Shown here: positions 1 to 9,192 of the stretch, in pieces
How the letters are laid out: each line of letters begins with the position of its first letter
How positions within the stretch are numbered: the stretch's first letter is position 1
DNA from: an uncultured Lachnospiraceae bacterium
GTDB lineage: Bacteria; Bacillota; Clostridia; Lachnospirales; Lachnospiraceae
Direction of reading: 5' to 3'
Length of the DNA: 64,000 bases
Assembly: GCA_902775895.1 (NCBI GenBank)
Contig: CACYNO010000001.1
Span: 186,001-250,000 of the forward strand
The notes under the pieces: model-generated
The model's database searches: none
Told to the model about the DNA's origin: nothing
Seen by the model: the letters and a program-made list of their open reading frames with translations, nothing else
Made by a program: the position numbers and the translations under genes

Positions 1-1218
1 ACTCCCTTTTATCTTTATGATGAGAAGGGAATCAGGGAAAATACAAAAAAGGTCTGCGATGCTTTTTCGTGGAACGAAGGATTCAGGGAGTATTTTGCTG
101 TTAAAGCTACCCCCAATCCTTTTTTGTTAAAGATATTAAAAGAATACGGATGTGGGACCGATTGTGCATCCATAGCGGAGTTAAAGATGGCGAAGGCCTG
201 CGGATTTGCTCCGGATGAGATCATGTTCTCATCAAATGATACACCGAGAGAGGATTATGAATATGCGGCAAAGATCGGAGCTGTTATTAATCTTGACGAT
301 ATCACCCACATTGATTTTCTGGATGAGATAATCGGCGGGAAATGGCCTGAGACAATAAGCTGCAGGTTTAACCCCGGCGGATATTTTAAAATGGGAAACG
401 ATATCATGGATAACCCCGGTGATTCCAAATACGGTATGACAAGGGATCAGATAAAAGAGGCATTTACCCGTTTGAAAGAAAAAGGTGTGAAATATTTCGG
501 TATTCATGCATTTCTTGCAAGTAACACGGTCACTAATGATTATTATCCAACTCTTGCAAGACAGCTTTTTGAACTTGCCGTAGAACTTCGTGATGAGACG
601 GGGGCGGATATAAAGTTTATTAATCTCTCCGGCGGTGTTGGTATAGCCTACAGACCCGAACAGGAAGATAACGACATCATCAAGATCGGTGAGGGTGTAA
701 AGAAAGCGTACGAAGAGGTGCTTACACCAAGCGGTATGGGAGATATAAAGATATATACGGAAATGGGTCGTTTCATGATGGCTCCCTACGGTGTGCTCGT
801 TACCCGTGCCATCCATGAAAAGCACATTTATAAAGAGTATATCGGAGTGGATGCCTGTGCGGCAAACCTTATGCGTCCTGCCATTTACGGGGCATACCAT
901 CATATTACGGTCCTGGGAAAAGAAAACGAGCCTGAGGATCACTTATATGATGTGACAGGATCCCTTTGCGAGAACAGTGATAAGTTTGCCATAGACAGGA
1001 AGCTTCCCAAGGTTGATATGGGTGATATTCTTGTGATACATGACGCGGGCGCTCACGGTTATTCCATGGGATACAATTACAACGGCAAGTTAAAATGCGC
1101 CGAGCTTCTCTTAAAAGAAGACGGATCCGTAGAGATGATAAGGCGTGCCGAGACACTTGATGATTATTTCGCTACGTTTGATTTTTGTGATCTGCTCAAA
1201 AATCCTGAGGAAATATGA
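1..1218 (+). CDS. lysA: Diaminopimelate decarboxylase-type PLP enzyme, 5' end outside window
   Basis: The reading frame is open from base 1, so the start lies upstream; 405 codons are visible. The family is fold-III PLP decarboxylases, which convert meso-diaminopimelate to lysine in the cytoplasm. The PLP lysine is in YFAVKAT (visible residue 35, bases 103-105). A glycine-rich SGGVGIAYRPEQ phosphate loop, EMGRFMMAPYG, the LCENSD active-site Cys-Glu motif and HDAGAHGYSMGYNYN follow in the usual order. Substrate choice within this family (diaminopimelate versus other diamino acids) cannot be proved from motifs alone. The stop overlaps the next start (ATGA), so the two genes are translationally coupled. 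Confidence 0.85.
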   Translation, partial: TPFYLYDEKGIRENTKKVCDAFSWNEGFREYFAVKATPNPFLLKILKEYGCGTDCASIAELKMAKACGFAPDEIMFSSNDTPREDYEYAAKIGAVINLDDITHIDFLDEIIGGKWPETISCRFNPGGYFKMGNDIMDNPGDSKYGMTRDQIKEAFTRLKEKGVKYFGIHAFLASNTVTNDYYPTLARQLFELAVELRDETGADIKFINLSGGVGIAYRPEQEDNDIIKIGEGVKKAYEEVLTPSGMGDIKIYTEMGRFMMAPYGVLVTRAIHEKHIYKEYIGVDACAANLMRPAIYGAYHHITVLGKENEPEDHLYDVTGSLCENSDKFAIDRKLPKVDMGDILVIHDAGAHGYSMGYNYNGKLKCAELLLKEDGSVEMIRRAETLDDYFATFDFCDLLKNPEEI

Positions 1219-1544
1219 AGGTTTACAAAAAGTTATATGTAGGCGTAAATGCCGAAAATGATAAAAAGAAAATATTACGCGGTCTTGAAAAAAAGACCCT
1301 TCAGCCGGATATCTACGTTATAACTCTTCCTGCGGGAAAGGGGGATATGCTTGATATCCTGCCGGCTTTTACGTTGAAATATCCTTTTTTCAAGGATGTA
1401 AGAGTATCTGAACGTTATCTTGTGGGCATAGCGAGAGGTAAGACGGAAGCCTTTGAAGTTGCTGCAAGGATAGTGGAAGATACCATCCGGGCAGGGAAAG
1501 CCTACGACATACCGGCAACACTGGAGTTTGGTCCTGAGATTTAG
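1215..1544 (+). CDS. Small conserved hypothetical protein coupled to lysA
   Basis: This 109-residue soluble protein has no signal peptide, membrane segment or motif I can name. It is moderately basic, with a Lys-rich N-terminal third, and alternates short strands and helices (LYVGVNA, DIYVITLPAG, ERYLVGIARG). The ATG overlaps the stop of the decarboxylase gene by four bases, and the next gene begins 15 bases downstream, so it belongs to the same transcript. Function is unknown; a role linked to amino acid metabolism is only suggested by position. Confidence 0.75.
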   Translation: MKVYKKLYVGVNAENDKKKILRGLEKKTLQPDIYVITLPAGKGDMLDILPAFTLKYPFFKDVRVSERYLVGIARGKTEAFEVAARIVEDTIRAGKAYDIPATLEFGPEI

Positions 1545-1559
1545 AAACGGTGAGGTTTT

Positions 1560-2375
1560 ATGGGAGTATTTCTGTTGATCTTACAGATAATCGGAATAGT
1601 ATTCGCCGTGATCGGTGCATTTATCGTGTTTGCCATCGTCACGCCTCTTACCTATAAGGCTGAGGGAAGCTTTCACGGGAAGCCCGAAGGCAACATCAGG
1701 GCCGGATGGCTTTTGAACCTGGTGAGGGTTTTTGCGGAATTTAAAAGAGGTAAACCCAAGGTGCAGGTAAAGGTTTTGTTTTTTACCGTGTTTGACAGCA
1801 CCAAAAAGAAAAGAAGGAAAAAAGGAAAAAGAAGGCGTGCTCCCGCCCGGATGAAGTCAAAGCCTGCCCGGAAGAAGGATGAACTTTTCGAGATAGATGA
1901 AGAGTCTGACGGGGAGTCCTTTGGTGAGACAGGAAAGAGGGAAGGGATCTTTGGCAAGATTAAAGGGGTATTTACAAAGATAGTGAGTTTCCTTAAAAAT
2001 GCCAAAGAAAAAGCAGATGCTTTTCTTGTGTGGCTGGATCCCGAGCACAGACGTCTGATAGCCTTCCTTTGGGAAAACGGTCTGAAGATCCTAAAAAAAG
2101 TAAAACCTAAAAGGTTTTCGCTGAAAGGAACCGGAGGTACGGGAGATCCGTATTCCACCGGGATGATACTGAGCTGGTCGGGACTTGCGGCGGGAATGCT
2201 GGGTATTCCCGGGATAGAGTTCGAACCGGACTATGAAAAGAAAAGACTGGACATAGATGCGGAAGCAGGAGGGTACTTTTTTGTACTGCCGGTCGCATTG
2301 ATCGCCTTAAAGATATACAGAAACAAAGATTTTAAACGATTTATACTTAAGAAGAACATACCTGTGGAGGAATGA
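1560..2375 (+). CDS. DUF2953 membrane-anchored protein (YtfI-like)
   Basis: The 271-residue protein has one N-terminal membrane segment (residues about 3-28), then a strand-rich region, a strongly basic stretch (about 82-110, many KK/RR) and an acidic patch. The C-terminal half contains GTGDPYSTGMILSWSG and ends with a second hydrophobic segment (about 243-258). This layout matches DUF2953 proteins, which in Bacillus subtilis (YtfI) sit directly before ytfJ, as here before the GerW gene. Its ribosome site is GGTGAGG. It overlaps the ATG of the longer possible start of the next gene. Molecular role is unknown; a link to sporulation is inferred from the neighbour. Confidence 0.8.
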   Translation: MGVFLLILQIIGIVFAVIGAFIVFAIVTPLTYKAEGSFHGKPEGNIRAGWLLNLVRVFAEFKRGKPKVQVKVLFFTVFDSTKKKRRKKGKRRRAPARMKSKPARKKDELFEIDEESDGESFGETGKREGIFGKIKGVFTKIVSFLKNAKEKADAFLVWLDPEHRRLIAFLWENGLKILKKVKPKRFSLKGTGGTGDPYSTGMILSWSGLAAGMLGIPGIEFEPDYEKKRLDIDAEAGGYFFVLPVALIALKIYRNKDFKRFILKKNIPVEE

Positions 2376-2380
2376 TAACT

Positions 2381-2833
2381 ATGGCTGAAAATATCAACAA
2401 CAACAATAACAACAACGGAAACAACAGCTTCAAAAATACGGTACGCACACTGGTTGACGGGATGGATTCATTTATATCTGCTAAGACGGTCCTGGGAGAC
2501 CCTGTTACCATAGGCGATACAACTGTCATCCCTCTTGTGGATGTTTCTTTCGGAGTGGGAGCGGGAGCTTTCGGAAAAAGTACAAACGGCAATTCCGGCG
2601 GCGGTATGCACGGCAAGATGACACCTTCTGCTGTTCTTGTGGTAAAGGACGGGATCGCCAGGGTGGTAAACGTAAAAGATCAGGATATGCTGGCTAAAGC
2701 CATGGCTGTAGCACCGGATGTAGTGGACAGAGTGGCATCCTTTGTAAAGGGCAATAAAAAAGACAATGATTTTGAGGAAAAAGTCGATAAGGAAGTAAAC
2801 AGAGCAAGAAAAAAGGCTGAGGACGAATTCTGA
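2381..2833 (+). CDS. gerW: GerW family sporulation protein (YtfJ)
   Basis: This 150-residue protein has the GerW/YtfJ core TVLGDPVTIGDTTVIPLVDV followed by a Gly-rich FGVGAGAFG stretch and an hydrophobic AVLVVKDGIARVV strand. Members are spore proteins needed for normal germination or lysozyme resistance of spores. The N-terminus is a poly-Asn run after MAENI. I chose ATG 2381 because GGAGG (2366-2370) is ten bases upstream; the in-frame ATG at 2372 is one base from it. The C-terminal 35 residues are highly charged. The presence of this gene with the DUF2953 gene supports, but does not prove, a spore-forming ancestry. Confidence 0.88.
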   Translation: MAENINNNNNNNGNNSFKNTVRTLVDGMDSFISAKTVLGDPVTIGDTTVIPLVDVSFGVGAGAFGKSTNGNSGGGMHGKMTPSAVLVVKDGIARVVNVKDQDMLAKAMAVAPDVVDRVASFVKGNKKDNDFEEKVDKEVNRARKKAEDEF

Positions 2834-2857
2834 TAAAGTCAGATCGGAGGCGGATAA

Positions 2858-4315
2858 ATGTCTGAAGGTAACACTAATAACAACGATAAAAAAAGTGATG
2901 AAAAAAAATGCAGTTCCTGCGGAAGAAGCGAAAGTCAGGTGGGACGCCTGATTCATCTTCCCAATAATATGGACGTATGCCAGGACTGCATGAGACGCTC
3001 CATTGAATCCATCGGGAATATGTGGAACAATTTTGAGAACATGGGAGGCCCGCAGTCGCCCATGCAGGAAGAAAAGCAAAAGGAAGAAAAAAAGGAATTC
3101 GAGGCAGATGATTCTGTTATCGAACTGCTGAAGGATTTTAAGTCGATTCCCCAGCCACACGAGATAAAGGCTATGCTGGATGATTATGTGATCGGACAGG
3201 ACAGAGCAAAGAAAGTGATATCCGTTGCGGTCTATAATCACTACAAAAGACTTGCCACCAGATACAAAGAAAAAAAGCTTGAAGAAGACATCAGAAAAAA
3301 GGACAAAAAGCTTACAGACGAACAGGTAAGACAAAAAGTGGCGGAAGGCTCCGATGATCCTTATGCTGATGTTGATCTGGAAAAGTCAAACATACTTATG
3401 CTGGGTCCCACGGGAAGCGGTAAGACTTATCTTGTAAAGACCCTGGCAAAGCTCCTTAAGGTGCCTCTTGCCATAACGGATGCTACAACACTTACAGAGG
3501 CCGGTTACATCGGAGATGATGTGGAGAGTATCGTTTCCAAGCTTTTGTCTGCCGCAGGCAATGATGTTTTTAAGACCGAATGCGGCATTGTCTTCGTGGA
3601 TGAGATTGACAAGATAGCAAGAAAAGCTGACGAGAGAGCAAGGGATATAAGAGGCGAGTCAGTCCAGCAGGCAATGCTTAAGCTTCTTGAAGGCAGTAAA
3701 ATAGATGTTCCGGTTGGTGGCGGAAAGGGAGGTCTTATGGCAGCCATGGGACAGACCAAGACCGTAGATACCAGTAACATCTTATTTATCTGCGGTGGTG
3801 CCTTTTCCGGGCTTGATGAGGTTATTAAGAAAAGACTGACCACAAGCGCTGCGATAGGTTTTAATTCAGAACTTAAGGATGCTTATGATAAAGATGATGA
3901 CCTGCTTCAGAAGGTTACGGTGGAAGATCTCAGGAATTTCGGTATGATACCGGAGTTTCTCGGTCGACTGCCCATTATCTTTTCCCTCCATCCCCTTGAT
4001 GAAGACATGCTGGTCCGTATTATCAGGGATCCCAAGAACTCCATATCAAGACAGTATCAGAAACTGTTCCATCTGGATGACGTGGAGCTTACATTTACGG
4101 ATGATGCTTATTCTGCCATAGCAAAGAAAGCTCTGGAAAAGAAAACAGGCGCCCGCGCCATAAGAGCGATAATGGAAGATCTTATGATGGATCTTATGTA
4201 TGAGATACCTAAAGATAAGAATATAGGCAGGGTCATTGTTGATGAGAACTTTGTAAATGAAAAAGGAGCTCCGCTGGTTGAGATGAAAAACGCAGCAATT
4301 GAGGTTAAGTCATAA
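2858..4315 (+). CDS. clpX: ATP-dependent Clp protease ATP-binding subunit ClpX
   Basis: ClpX is the hexameric AAA+ unfoldase that feeds substrates to ClpP. The N-terminal zinc domain has C18-x2-C21 and C41-x2-C44. Walker A GPTGSGKT spans residues 183-190, the pore loop reads GYIG (216-219; usually GYVG), Walker B is at 243-251, and the ClpP-docking IGF loop is intact at 333-335, so it should partner with a protease. Compared with Escherichia coli ClpX there is a charged insertion of about 35 residues (138-172) before Walker A. The usual neighbours tig and clpP are absent here. The ribosome site is GGAGG. At 485 residues it is longer than the common 420-430. Confidence 0.93.
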   Translation: MSEGNTNNNDKKSDEKKCSSCGRSESQVGRLIHLPNNMDVCQDCMRRSIESIGNMWNNFENMGGPQSPMQEEKQKEEKKEFEADDSVIELLKDFKSIPQPHEIKAMLDDYVIGQDRAKKVISVAVYNHYKRLATRYKEKKLEEDIRKKDKKLTDEQVRQKVAEGSDDPYADVDLEKSNILMLGPTGSGKTYLVKTLAKLLKVPLAITDATTLTEAGYIGDDVESIVSKLLSAAGNDVFKTECGIVFVDEIDKIARKADERARDIRGESVQQAMLKLLEGSKIDVPVGGGKGGLMAAMGQTKTVDTSNILFICGGAFSGLDEVIKKRLTTSAAIGFNSELKDAYDKDDDLLQKVTVEDLRNFGMIPEFLGRLPIIFSLHPLDEDMLVRIIRDPKNSISRQYQKLFHLDDVELTFTDDAYSAIAKKALEKKTGARAIRAIMEDLMMDLMYEIPKDKNIGRVIVDENFVNEKGAPLVEMKNAAIEVKS

Positions 4316-4361
4316 TTGTTTTTGTAAGAAGTTTGTTTTTAGCATTTATGGGAGAAAAAAG

Positions 4362-5261
4362 ATGAAAAAGAGTAAGATTTCAGTTTTAATCGCAGCTGCA
4401 TCATTGGCAGGCTTGGCTTTTGCAGGATGTGCCGGAAATACCCAGGAGACCACAGAACAGACCACTGAGACAGCAGATACTTTAGTATCTACCACCACAT
4501 TAGAAACAAGTACGACAATAACAACAGCAGAGACAGATCCGGCACAGGCTCAGGAAGCGGAGTTTACGAGGTATTTAAAGGATCTCTACAATGGAGCAGA
4601 TGACTATGCAAAAGGCTATCCTCAGAAGATATCCGGTATTGATGAGGGTTTTGTAAGTGCTACAACATATCTGAAATATGCTATTGCTGATTATGATGGT
4701 GACGGTAAGCTTGAGATGATAACCGTTGAGAGCAATAATTTCCCTGTTGAAGCAGGAAAGACGGCAGAAAACATCGATAAGGGTTATCTGACATTCAGGA
4801 TGTTTAAAACCAATGACGGTGGAGGAATAGTTGAAAATGAAAAGATCAACGGTCTTTCAAACGGAATTTCTTTTTCAGAGTATGAGAAAAAAATAAAATG
4901 CTATAACAACGGCATAATAGCAATTGATCAGACTGATGCGGTGAACAAAGCCTGGGGATACAACAATCAGGAAGTTAAGGCCTTTTTGTACTTTGATGAT
5001 GGAAGTGTTGTTAAGAAACTTAATGTGCCGCTGATAAACGAATACCTGAACAGCGACTGGGCAGGTGACAACTCATCATATGTTCTTATGCAGATTGATG
5101 ATTCAAACTGTGAGATATGCCTTGGAGGTGCTCAGGACAATTATACTGAAATGACTGCGCTGACAAAGGAAGAGTATGATGCCCTTGAAAAGATCCTTAT
5201 TTCCGGTGAAGAGGTGAAGGTGGAGTTTAAGGACATAAGTAAGGAAAATCTTGGGATTTAA
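4362..5261 (+). CDS. Secreted lipoprotein of unknown function
   Basis: The protein (299 residues) has a lipoprotein signal peptide with a lipobox AFAGC, lipidated at Cys23, followed by a Thr/Ser/Glu-rich linker (about 27-65). The mature domain begins with a Leu-Tyr-Asn region and contains YAIADYDGDGKLEM, a short Ca-loop-like DxDxDG motif common in Firmicutes surface lipoproteins. I chose ATG 4362, which follows GGGAGAAAAAAG, over the in-frame ATG at 4299 that overlaps clpX and would add a non-signal extension. The gene lies 46 bases after clpX with no visible terminator. Function unknown. Confidence 0.8.
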   Translation: MKKSKISVLIAAASLAGLAFAGCAGNTQETTEQTTETADTLVSTTTLETSTTITTAETDPAQAQEAEFTRYLKDLYNGADDYAKGYPQKISGIDEGFVSATTYLKYAIADYDGDGKLEMITVESNNFPVEAGKTAENIDKGYLTFRMFKTNDGGGIVENEKINGLSNGISFSEYEKKIKCYNNGIIAIDQTDAVNKAWGYNNQEVKAFLYFDDGSVVKKLNVPLINEYLNSDWAGDNSSYVLMQIDDSNCEICLGGAQDNYTEMTALTKEEYDALEKILISGEEVKVEFKDISKENLGI

Positions 5262-5435
5262 GTTTTTAACCCCGACAGGAATATGCCTTTAAAGTCCGTA
5301 CATTTGCTGAACTGTGACCGTGGGAATGCAGTTATCGGTTTTGTAAATGTAAGGTCTGCAAGAGCGTATCTTTGCCGGGGTATTAACGACTTAACCCATC
5401 CCGGAACATTTTGTTTTTTAAAGGAGGTAATTATC

Positions 5436-5888
5436 ATGCTTGAGGTTGGAACAAAGGCGCCGGACTTTACCCTTCCGGACCAGAACGGAGAAATGCATTC
5501 TCTTTCTGATTACAGGGGTAAAAAGATCATCCTGTATTTTTATCCCAGGGATAACACAGCGGGGTGTACAAAGCAGGCATGCGGTTTTTCGGAAAGATAT
5601 CCGCAGTTTGTGGAAAAGGGTGTGGAAGTGCTTGGGGTGAGTAAGGACTCTGTGGCATCACACAAAAAGTTTGAAGAAAAACACGGACTTGCTTTTACGC
5701 TTTTATCTGACACAGAGCTTGAAGTGATCAAGGCTTATGATGTGTGGAAAGAAAAAAAGAACTATGGAAAGGTGTCTATGGGAGTTTTAAGGACAACTTA
5801 TCTTATAGACGAAAATGGCGTTATCATCAGGGCCATGGATAAAGTCAAAGCTGCTGATAATCCTCAGCAGATGCTGGATGAAGTGTAA
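5436..5888 (+). CDS. bcp: Thiol peroxidase of the Bcp/PrxQ type
   Basis: This 150-residue peroxiredoxin reduces hydroperoxides in the cytoplasm using thioredoxin. It has the PrxQ signature: peroxidatic Cys44 in DNTAGCT and resolving Cys49 five residues later on the same helix, plus the conserved FYPRDNT and VLGVSKDS elements. I chose ATG 5436, which has a perfect AAAGGAGG seven bases upstream; a frame extension back to 5283 lacks a ribosome site. A 170-base leader precedes it. Thioredoxin is encoded at 13.5 kb. Confidence 0.92.
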   Translation: MLEVGTKAPDFTLPDQNGEMHSLSDYRGKKIILYFYPRDNTAGCTKQACGFSERYPQFVEKGVEVLGVSKDSVASHKKFEEKHGLAFTLLSDTELEVIKAYDVWKEKKNYGKVSMGVLRTTYLIDENGVIIRAMDKVKAADNPQQMLDEV

Positions 5889-5991
5889 GATTACATAATG
5901 TCTGATATGTATACTTAGATAAATAAAGCGTGTCGGATGAGCTTGTTGTAGTCTGAATATAATATTATTTTTGGATGTGAGGTACCCGGTT

Positions 5992-7482
5992 ATGATGTTA
6001 AAAAATATCCTGAAAAAAATAACATTAATAACAGGAGTAACTATGGCAGTGTCTGCGGTGTCATTACCTGTTGCTCTATTTGCGGAAGAAGAAAAAACCG
6101 ATACAGTATTAAAAAAGAACGGCTGGTATAAAGAAGACGGAGCTTATAAATATTACAAGAATGATAAAGCTTATACAGGCTGGCATAAAATGGGAAAGGC
6201 AGAAGGAGAAAAATCCGAACATTGGTCGTATTTTGGAAAAGACGGAAAGATATATACCGGATGGCACAGAATGGGTAAATCCGAAGGGGAAAAAAAGACG
6301 CACTGGTCATACTTCGGGCCAAATGGCTGGCTTCGTACCGGCTGGGTACAGATGGGAAAAGGAACAACAAACCCCGATGGGAAAGCAGCAAAGCATTGGA
6401 GTTATTTTGGAAGCAATGGCTGGCTTCGCACCGGCTGGGTACAGATGGGAAAAGGAACGTCTGATCCTGACGGAAATGCGACGAAACATTGGAGTTATTT
6501 TGGAAGCAATGGCTGGCTTCGTACCGGTTGGGTACAGATGGGAAAAGGAACGTCTGATCCTGACGGGAAATCAGCGAAACACTGGAGTTATTTTGGAAAA
6601 AAAGGATGGTTGTATACTGGGTGGTACACTGATTCGAACGGACTTCATTATTTTGACGGCAAAGGATGGATGAAGCAAAATACTACAGAGGTAATTGATG
6701 GAAAGTACTATTGTTTCAATAATATCGGTGTAGTTAAGGATACCGTTATTAAGTGGAACAATAATTGGAAATATGCCGGGAATTCCAAAATTCACTCCGG
6801 AAGTGTTGTGTTGTACAGAGCTGCAGCAAATAAAAGAAAAGGGAAAGTAGTGGCAGTTAATGCCGGTCATGGTACAAAAGGAGGAACGTCTGTAAAAACG
6901 CTTTGTCATCCTGACGGATCAAAGAAAGTTACAGGAGGAAGTACATCTGCAGGTTCTGTCTATGCGAACGCAATAAATGAAGGCACAACACTTGCAGATG
7001 GGACAAGTGAGGCAGCTGCCAATCTTGCACTTGCAAAAATTTTGAAACAGAAATTATTGTCTGCAGGATATGATGTTTTGATGTTAAGAGAATCATCAGA
7101 TATTCAGTTGGACAACCTTGCTAGAACCATTTTTGCAAATAATTGCGCTGATTATCATGTTTCATTGCACTACGATGACACATCTTACGATAAAGGTCTT
7201 TTTTATACGAGTGTGCCAAACGTCGGCTCATATAGAAACATGCAGCCTGTAGCGTCGAACTGGAGACGTCATGAAGCACTGGGGCAGGCAATTATTTCAG
7301 GCGCAAGAAAAAACGGTGTAAAAGTATATCGTAACGGTGCTATGCCTATTGATCTTACACAGACGTCTTACTCCACTATTCCGTCAGTGTGTTTGGAAGT
7401 GGGAGACAGGACGTCTTCACGTTCATATTCAAGGCTACAGTCTATATCTAATGCAATAGTAGACGGTCTCAACAGGATGTAA
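5992..7482 (+). CDS. Secreted N-acetylmuramoyl-L-alanine amidase with choline-binding-like repeats
   Basis: The 496-residue protein has a signal peptide (about 1-30, ending ALFA), then six or so cell-wall-binding repeats built on GW...TGW...HWSYFG (residues about 40-230), and a C-terminal Amidase_3 domain. In that domain VNAGHGT gives the first zinc His, EAAANL the zinc Glu, SLHYDD the second His (family usually SIHAN), and CLEVGDR the likely catalytic Glu. The enzyme should cut the stem peptide from muramic acid. ATG 5992 follows GTGAGG at nine bases; ATG 5995 is possible. Order (repeats first, enzyme last) is reversed relative to pneumococcal LytA. Confidence 0.88.
   Translation: MMLKNILKKITLITGVTMAVSAVSLPVALFAEEEKTDTVLKKNGWYKEDGAYKYYKNDKAYTGWHKMGKAEGEKSEHWSYFGKDGKIYTGWHRMGKSEGEKKTHWSYFGPNGWLRTGWVQMGKGTTNPDGKAAKHWSYFGSNGWLRTGWVQMGKGTSDPDGNATKHWSYFGSNGWLRTGWVQMGKGTSDPDGKSAKHWSYFGKKGWLYTGWYTDSNGLHYFDGKGWMKQNTTEVIDGKYYCFNNIGVVKDTVIKWNNNWKYAGNSKIHSGSVVLYRAAANKRKGKVVAVNAGHGTKGGTSVKTLCHPDGSKKVTGGSTSAGSVYANAINEGTTLADGTSEAAANLALAKILKQKLLSAGYDVLMLRESSDIQLDNLARTIFANNCADYHVSLHYDDTSYDKGLFYTSVPNVGSYRNMQPVASNWRRHEALGQAIISGARKNGVKVYRNGAMPIDLTQTSYSTIPSVCLEVGDRTSSRSYSRLQSISNAIVDGLNRM
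6301..6579 (+). repeat. Three near-identical 93-bp tandem repeats inside the amidase gene
   Basis: The unit starts at HWSYFG codons at 6301, 6394 and 6487, an exact 93-base (31-codon) period, with a partial fourth unit from 6580. Each unit encodes HWSYFGSNGWLRTGW followed by VQMGKGT and a PDG turn. Copies two and three are almost identical at the DNA level, which suggests recent duplication and possible copy-number variation. Confidence 0.9.
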
Positions 7483-7541
7483 ACAATTTTTGAACGATAA
7501 GGTACGATAGAAAGACTAAAGTAAAAAAGAGGATCAGAAAG

Positions 7542-7814
7542 ATGAAAAAATGTGTTATTACCGTAGTGGGAAACGATACGGTGGGTATTATAGCAAAGGT
7601 ATGTACTTACCTTGCGGATAACGGGATAAATATCCTGGATATCTCACAGACCATCGTGGGAGGTCTGTTTAACATGATGATGATCGTTGATATCAGCAAC
7701 GCAAAGACAGACTTTGAGGACATGAACAAGAGCCTTGAGAGCCTGGGGCAGGACATCGGTGTGACCGTAAAATGCCAGCGTGAAGAGATATTTGATATGA
7801 TGCACAGAATATAA
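7542..7814 (+). CDS. ACT domain protein, UPF0237 type
   Basis: This 90-residue protein is a single ACT domain: [20 protein letters not shown] at the start, then [16 protein letters not shown] and the strand [12 protein letters not shown] domains bind amino acids or similar ligands and act as regulatory modules. It lies 13 bases upstream of the UPF0210 gene, a pairing repeated in many anaerobes, so the two proteins probably act together. The ligand is unknown. Confidence 0.88.
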   Translation: MKKCVITVVGNDTVGIIAKVCTYLADNGINILDISQTIVGGLFNMMMIVDISNAKTDFEDMNKSLESLGQDIGVTVKCQREEIFDMMHRI

Positions 7815-7827
7815 AACGGAGATTATC

Positions 7828-9192
7828 ATGATAAACATTACTGAGGTCAACGAGACTAATAAGATGATCGAGAAGGAAAACCTTGATGTAAGGACCATTA
7901 CCATGGGGATCAGCCTTCTTGACTGTATAGATGAGGATACGGATAAGACCTGTGACAAGATTTATAACAAGATAACATCGAAGGCCGGAAACCTTGTGGA
8001 AACGGGAGATAAGATAGGGGCAGAGTTCGGGATACCCATCGTAAATAAAAGAGTATCCGTTACACCCATAGCTACCATAGGCGGTGCATGTGCGGGGTCT
8101 TCCGACGACTTTGTAAAGATAGCAAAGGCTCTAGACAGAGCGGCGGAGACTATAGGGGTAAACTTCATAGGCGGATATTCGGCTATCGTTTCAAAGGGAA
8201 GCACAAAAGCCGATGAGCTTCTCATGAATTCCATACCTGAAGCACTGGCACAGACAAACTTTATATGCTCATCAGTAAATGTAGGCTCCACCAAGACGGG
8301 TATAAACATGGATGCCGTAAGACTTATGGGACAGGTGATAAAAAAGACCGCAGCAAAAACTGCCGACAGGGATTCCATAGGCTGTGCCAAGCTTGTGGTA
8401 CTTTGCAACGCACCTGATGACAATCCTTTTATGGCAGGTGCATTTCACGGAGTATCTGAGCCTGATACAGTTATTAATGTTGGAGTCAGTGGCCCCGGGG
8501 TTGTTAAATACGCCCTTGAAGCTGTAAGAGGTGAAAGCTTCAAGGTTCTTTGCGATACCATAAAGAAGACTGCATTCAAGATAACAAGAGTGGGCCAGCT
8601 TGTTGCCCAGGAAGCTGCAAAAAGGCTTGATACGGAATTTGGTATCATAGATCTTTCTTTAGCTCCTACGCCTGCTGTCGGGGACAGTGTGGCAGATATC
8701 TTAAAAGAGATAGGTCTTGAGCATCCGGGAGCGCCGGGTACTACTGCGGCACTGGCACTTTTAAATGATCAGGTGAAAAAAGGCGGCGTTATGGCATCAT
8801 CTTATGTTGGAGGTTTAAGCGGGGCCTTTATCCCGGTGAGCGAAGACCAGGGGATGATAGATGCGGTTGAAGCAGGAGCCCTTACCATAGAAAAGCTTGA
8901 AGCAATGACCTGTGTGTGCTCCGTGGGTCTTGATATGATAGCTGTTCCGGGAGATGTGTCTGCAGAGACTATTTCCGGGATAATAGCTGACGAGTCGGCC
9001 ATTGGCATGATAAATCAAAAAACCACGGCCGTCCGCCTCATTCCTGTTGAGGGGAAGACCGTGGGTGATAATGTTGAGTTCGGCGGACTTTTGGGTCATG
9101 CGCCGATCATGCCGGTGAACAGATTCAGATGTGATGATTTTGTAAACCGTTCCGGAAGGATACCGGCGCCTATACACAGTTTTAAGAATTAA
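7828..9192 (+). CDS. PFL-like UPF0210 (DUF711) family protein
   Basis: The 454-residue protein belongs to UPF0210/DUF711, a conserved cytoplasmic family with a fold related to pyruvate formate-lyase-type barrels but no glycyl-radical motif. Visible conserved parts are [10 protein letters not shown] near the N-terminus, [59 protein letters not shown] and the C-terminal [14 protein letters not shown]. Function has not been settled for the family. It is co-transcribed with the ACT protein upstream. Its last 11 bases overlap the convergent tmcAL gene. Confidence 0.88.
   Translation: MINITEVNETNKMIEKENLDVRTITMGISLLDCIDEDTDKTCDKIYNKITSKAGNLVETGDKIGAEFGIPIVNKRVSVTPIATIGGACAGSSDDFVKIAKALDRAAETIGVNFIGGYSAIVSKGSTKADELLMNSIPEALAQTNFICSSVNVGSTKTGINMDAVRLMGQVIKKTAAKTADRDSIGCAKLVVLCNAPDDNPFMAGAFHGVSEPDTVINVGVSGPGVVKYALEAVRGESFKVLCDTIKKTAFKITRVGQLVAQEAAKRLDTEFGIIDLSLAPTPAVGDSVADILKEIGLEHPGAPGTTAALALLNDQVKKGGVMASSYVGGLSGAFIPVSEDQGMIDAVEAGALTIEKLEAMTCVCSVGLDMIAVPGDVSAETISGIIADESAIGMINQKTTAVRLIPVEGKTVGDNVEFGGLLGHAPIMPVNRFRCDDFVNRSGRIPAPIHSFKN

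Noticed and set aside
232-942. 236-codon frame antisense to the decarboxylase gene
   Set aside because: The plus-strand frame has clear enzyme motifs; the antisense frame has none and no proper start signal.
6301-6579. Evenly spaced repeats considered as a CRISPR array
   Set aside because: The 93-base units are contiguous in-frame coding sequence with no unique spacers.
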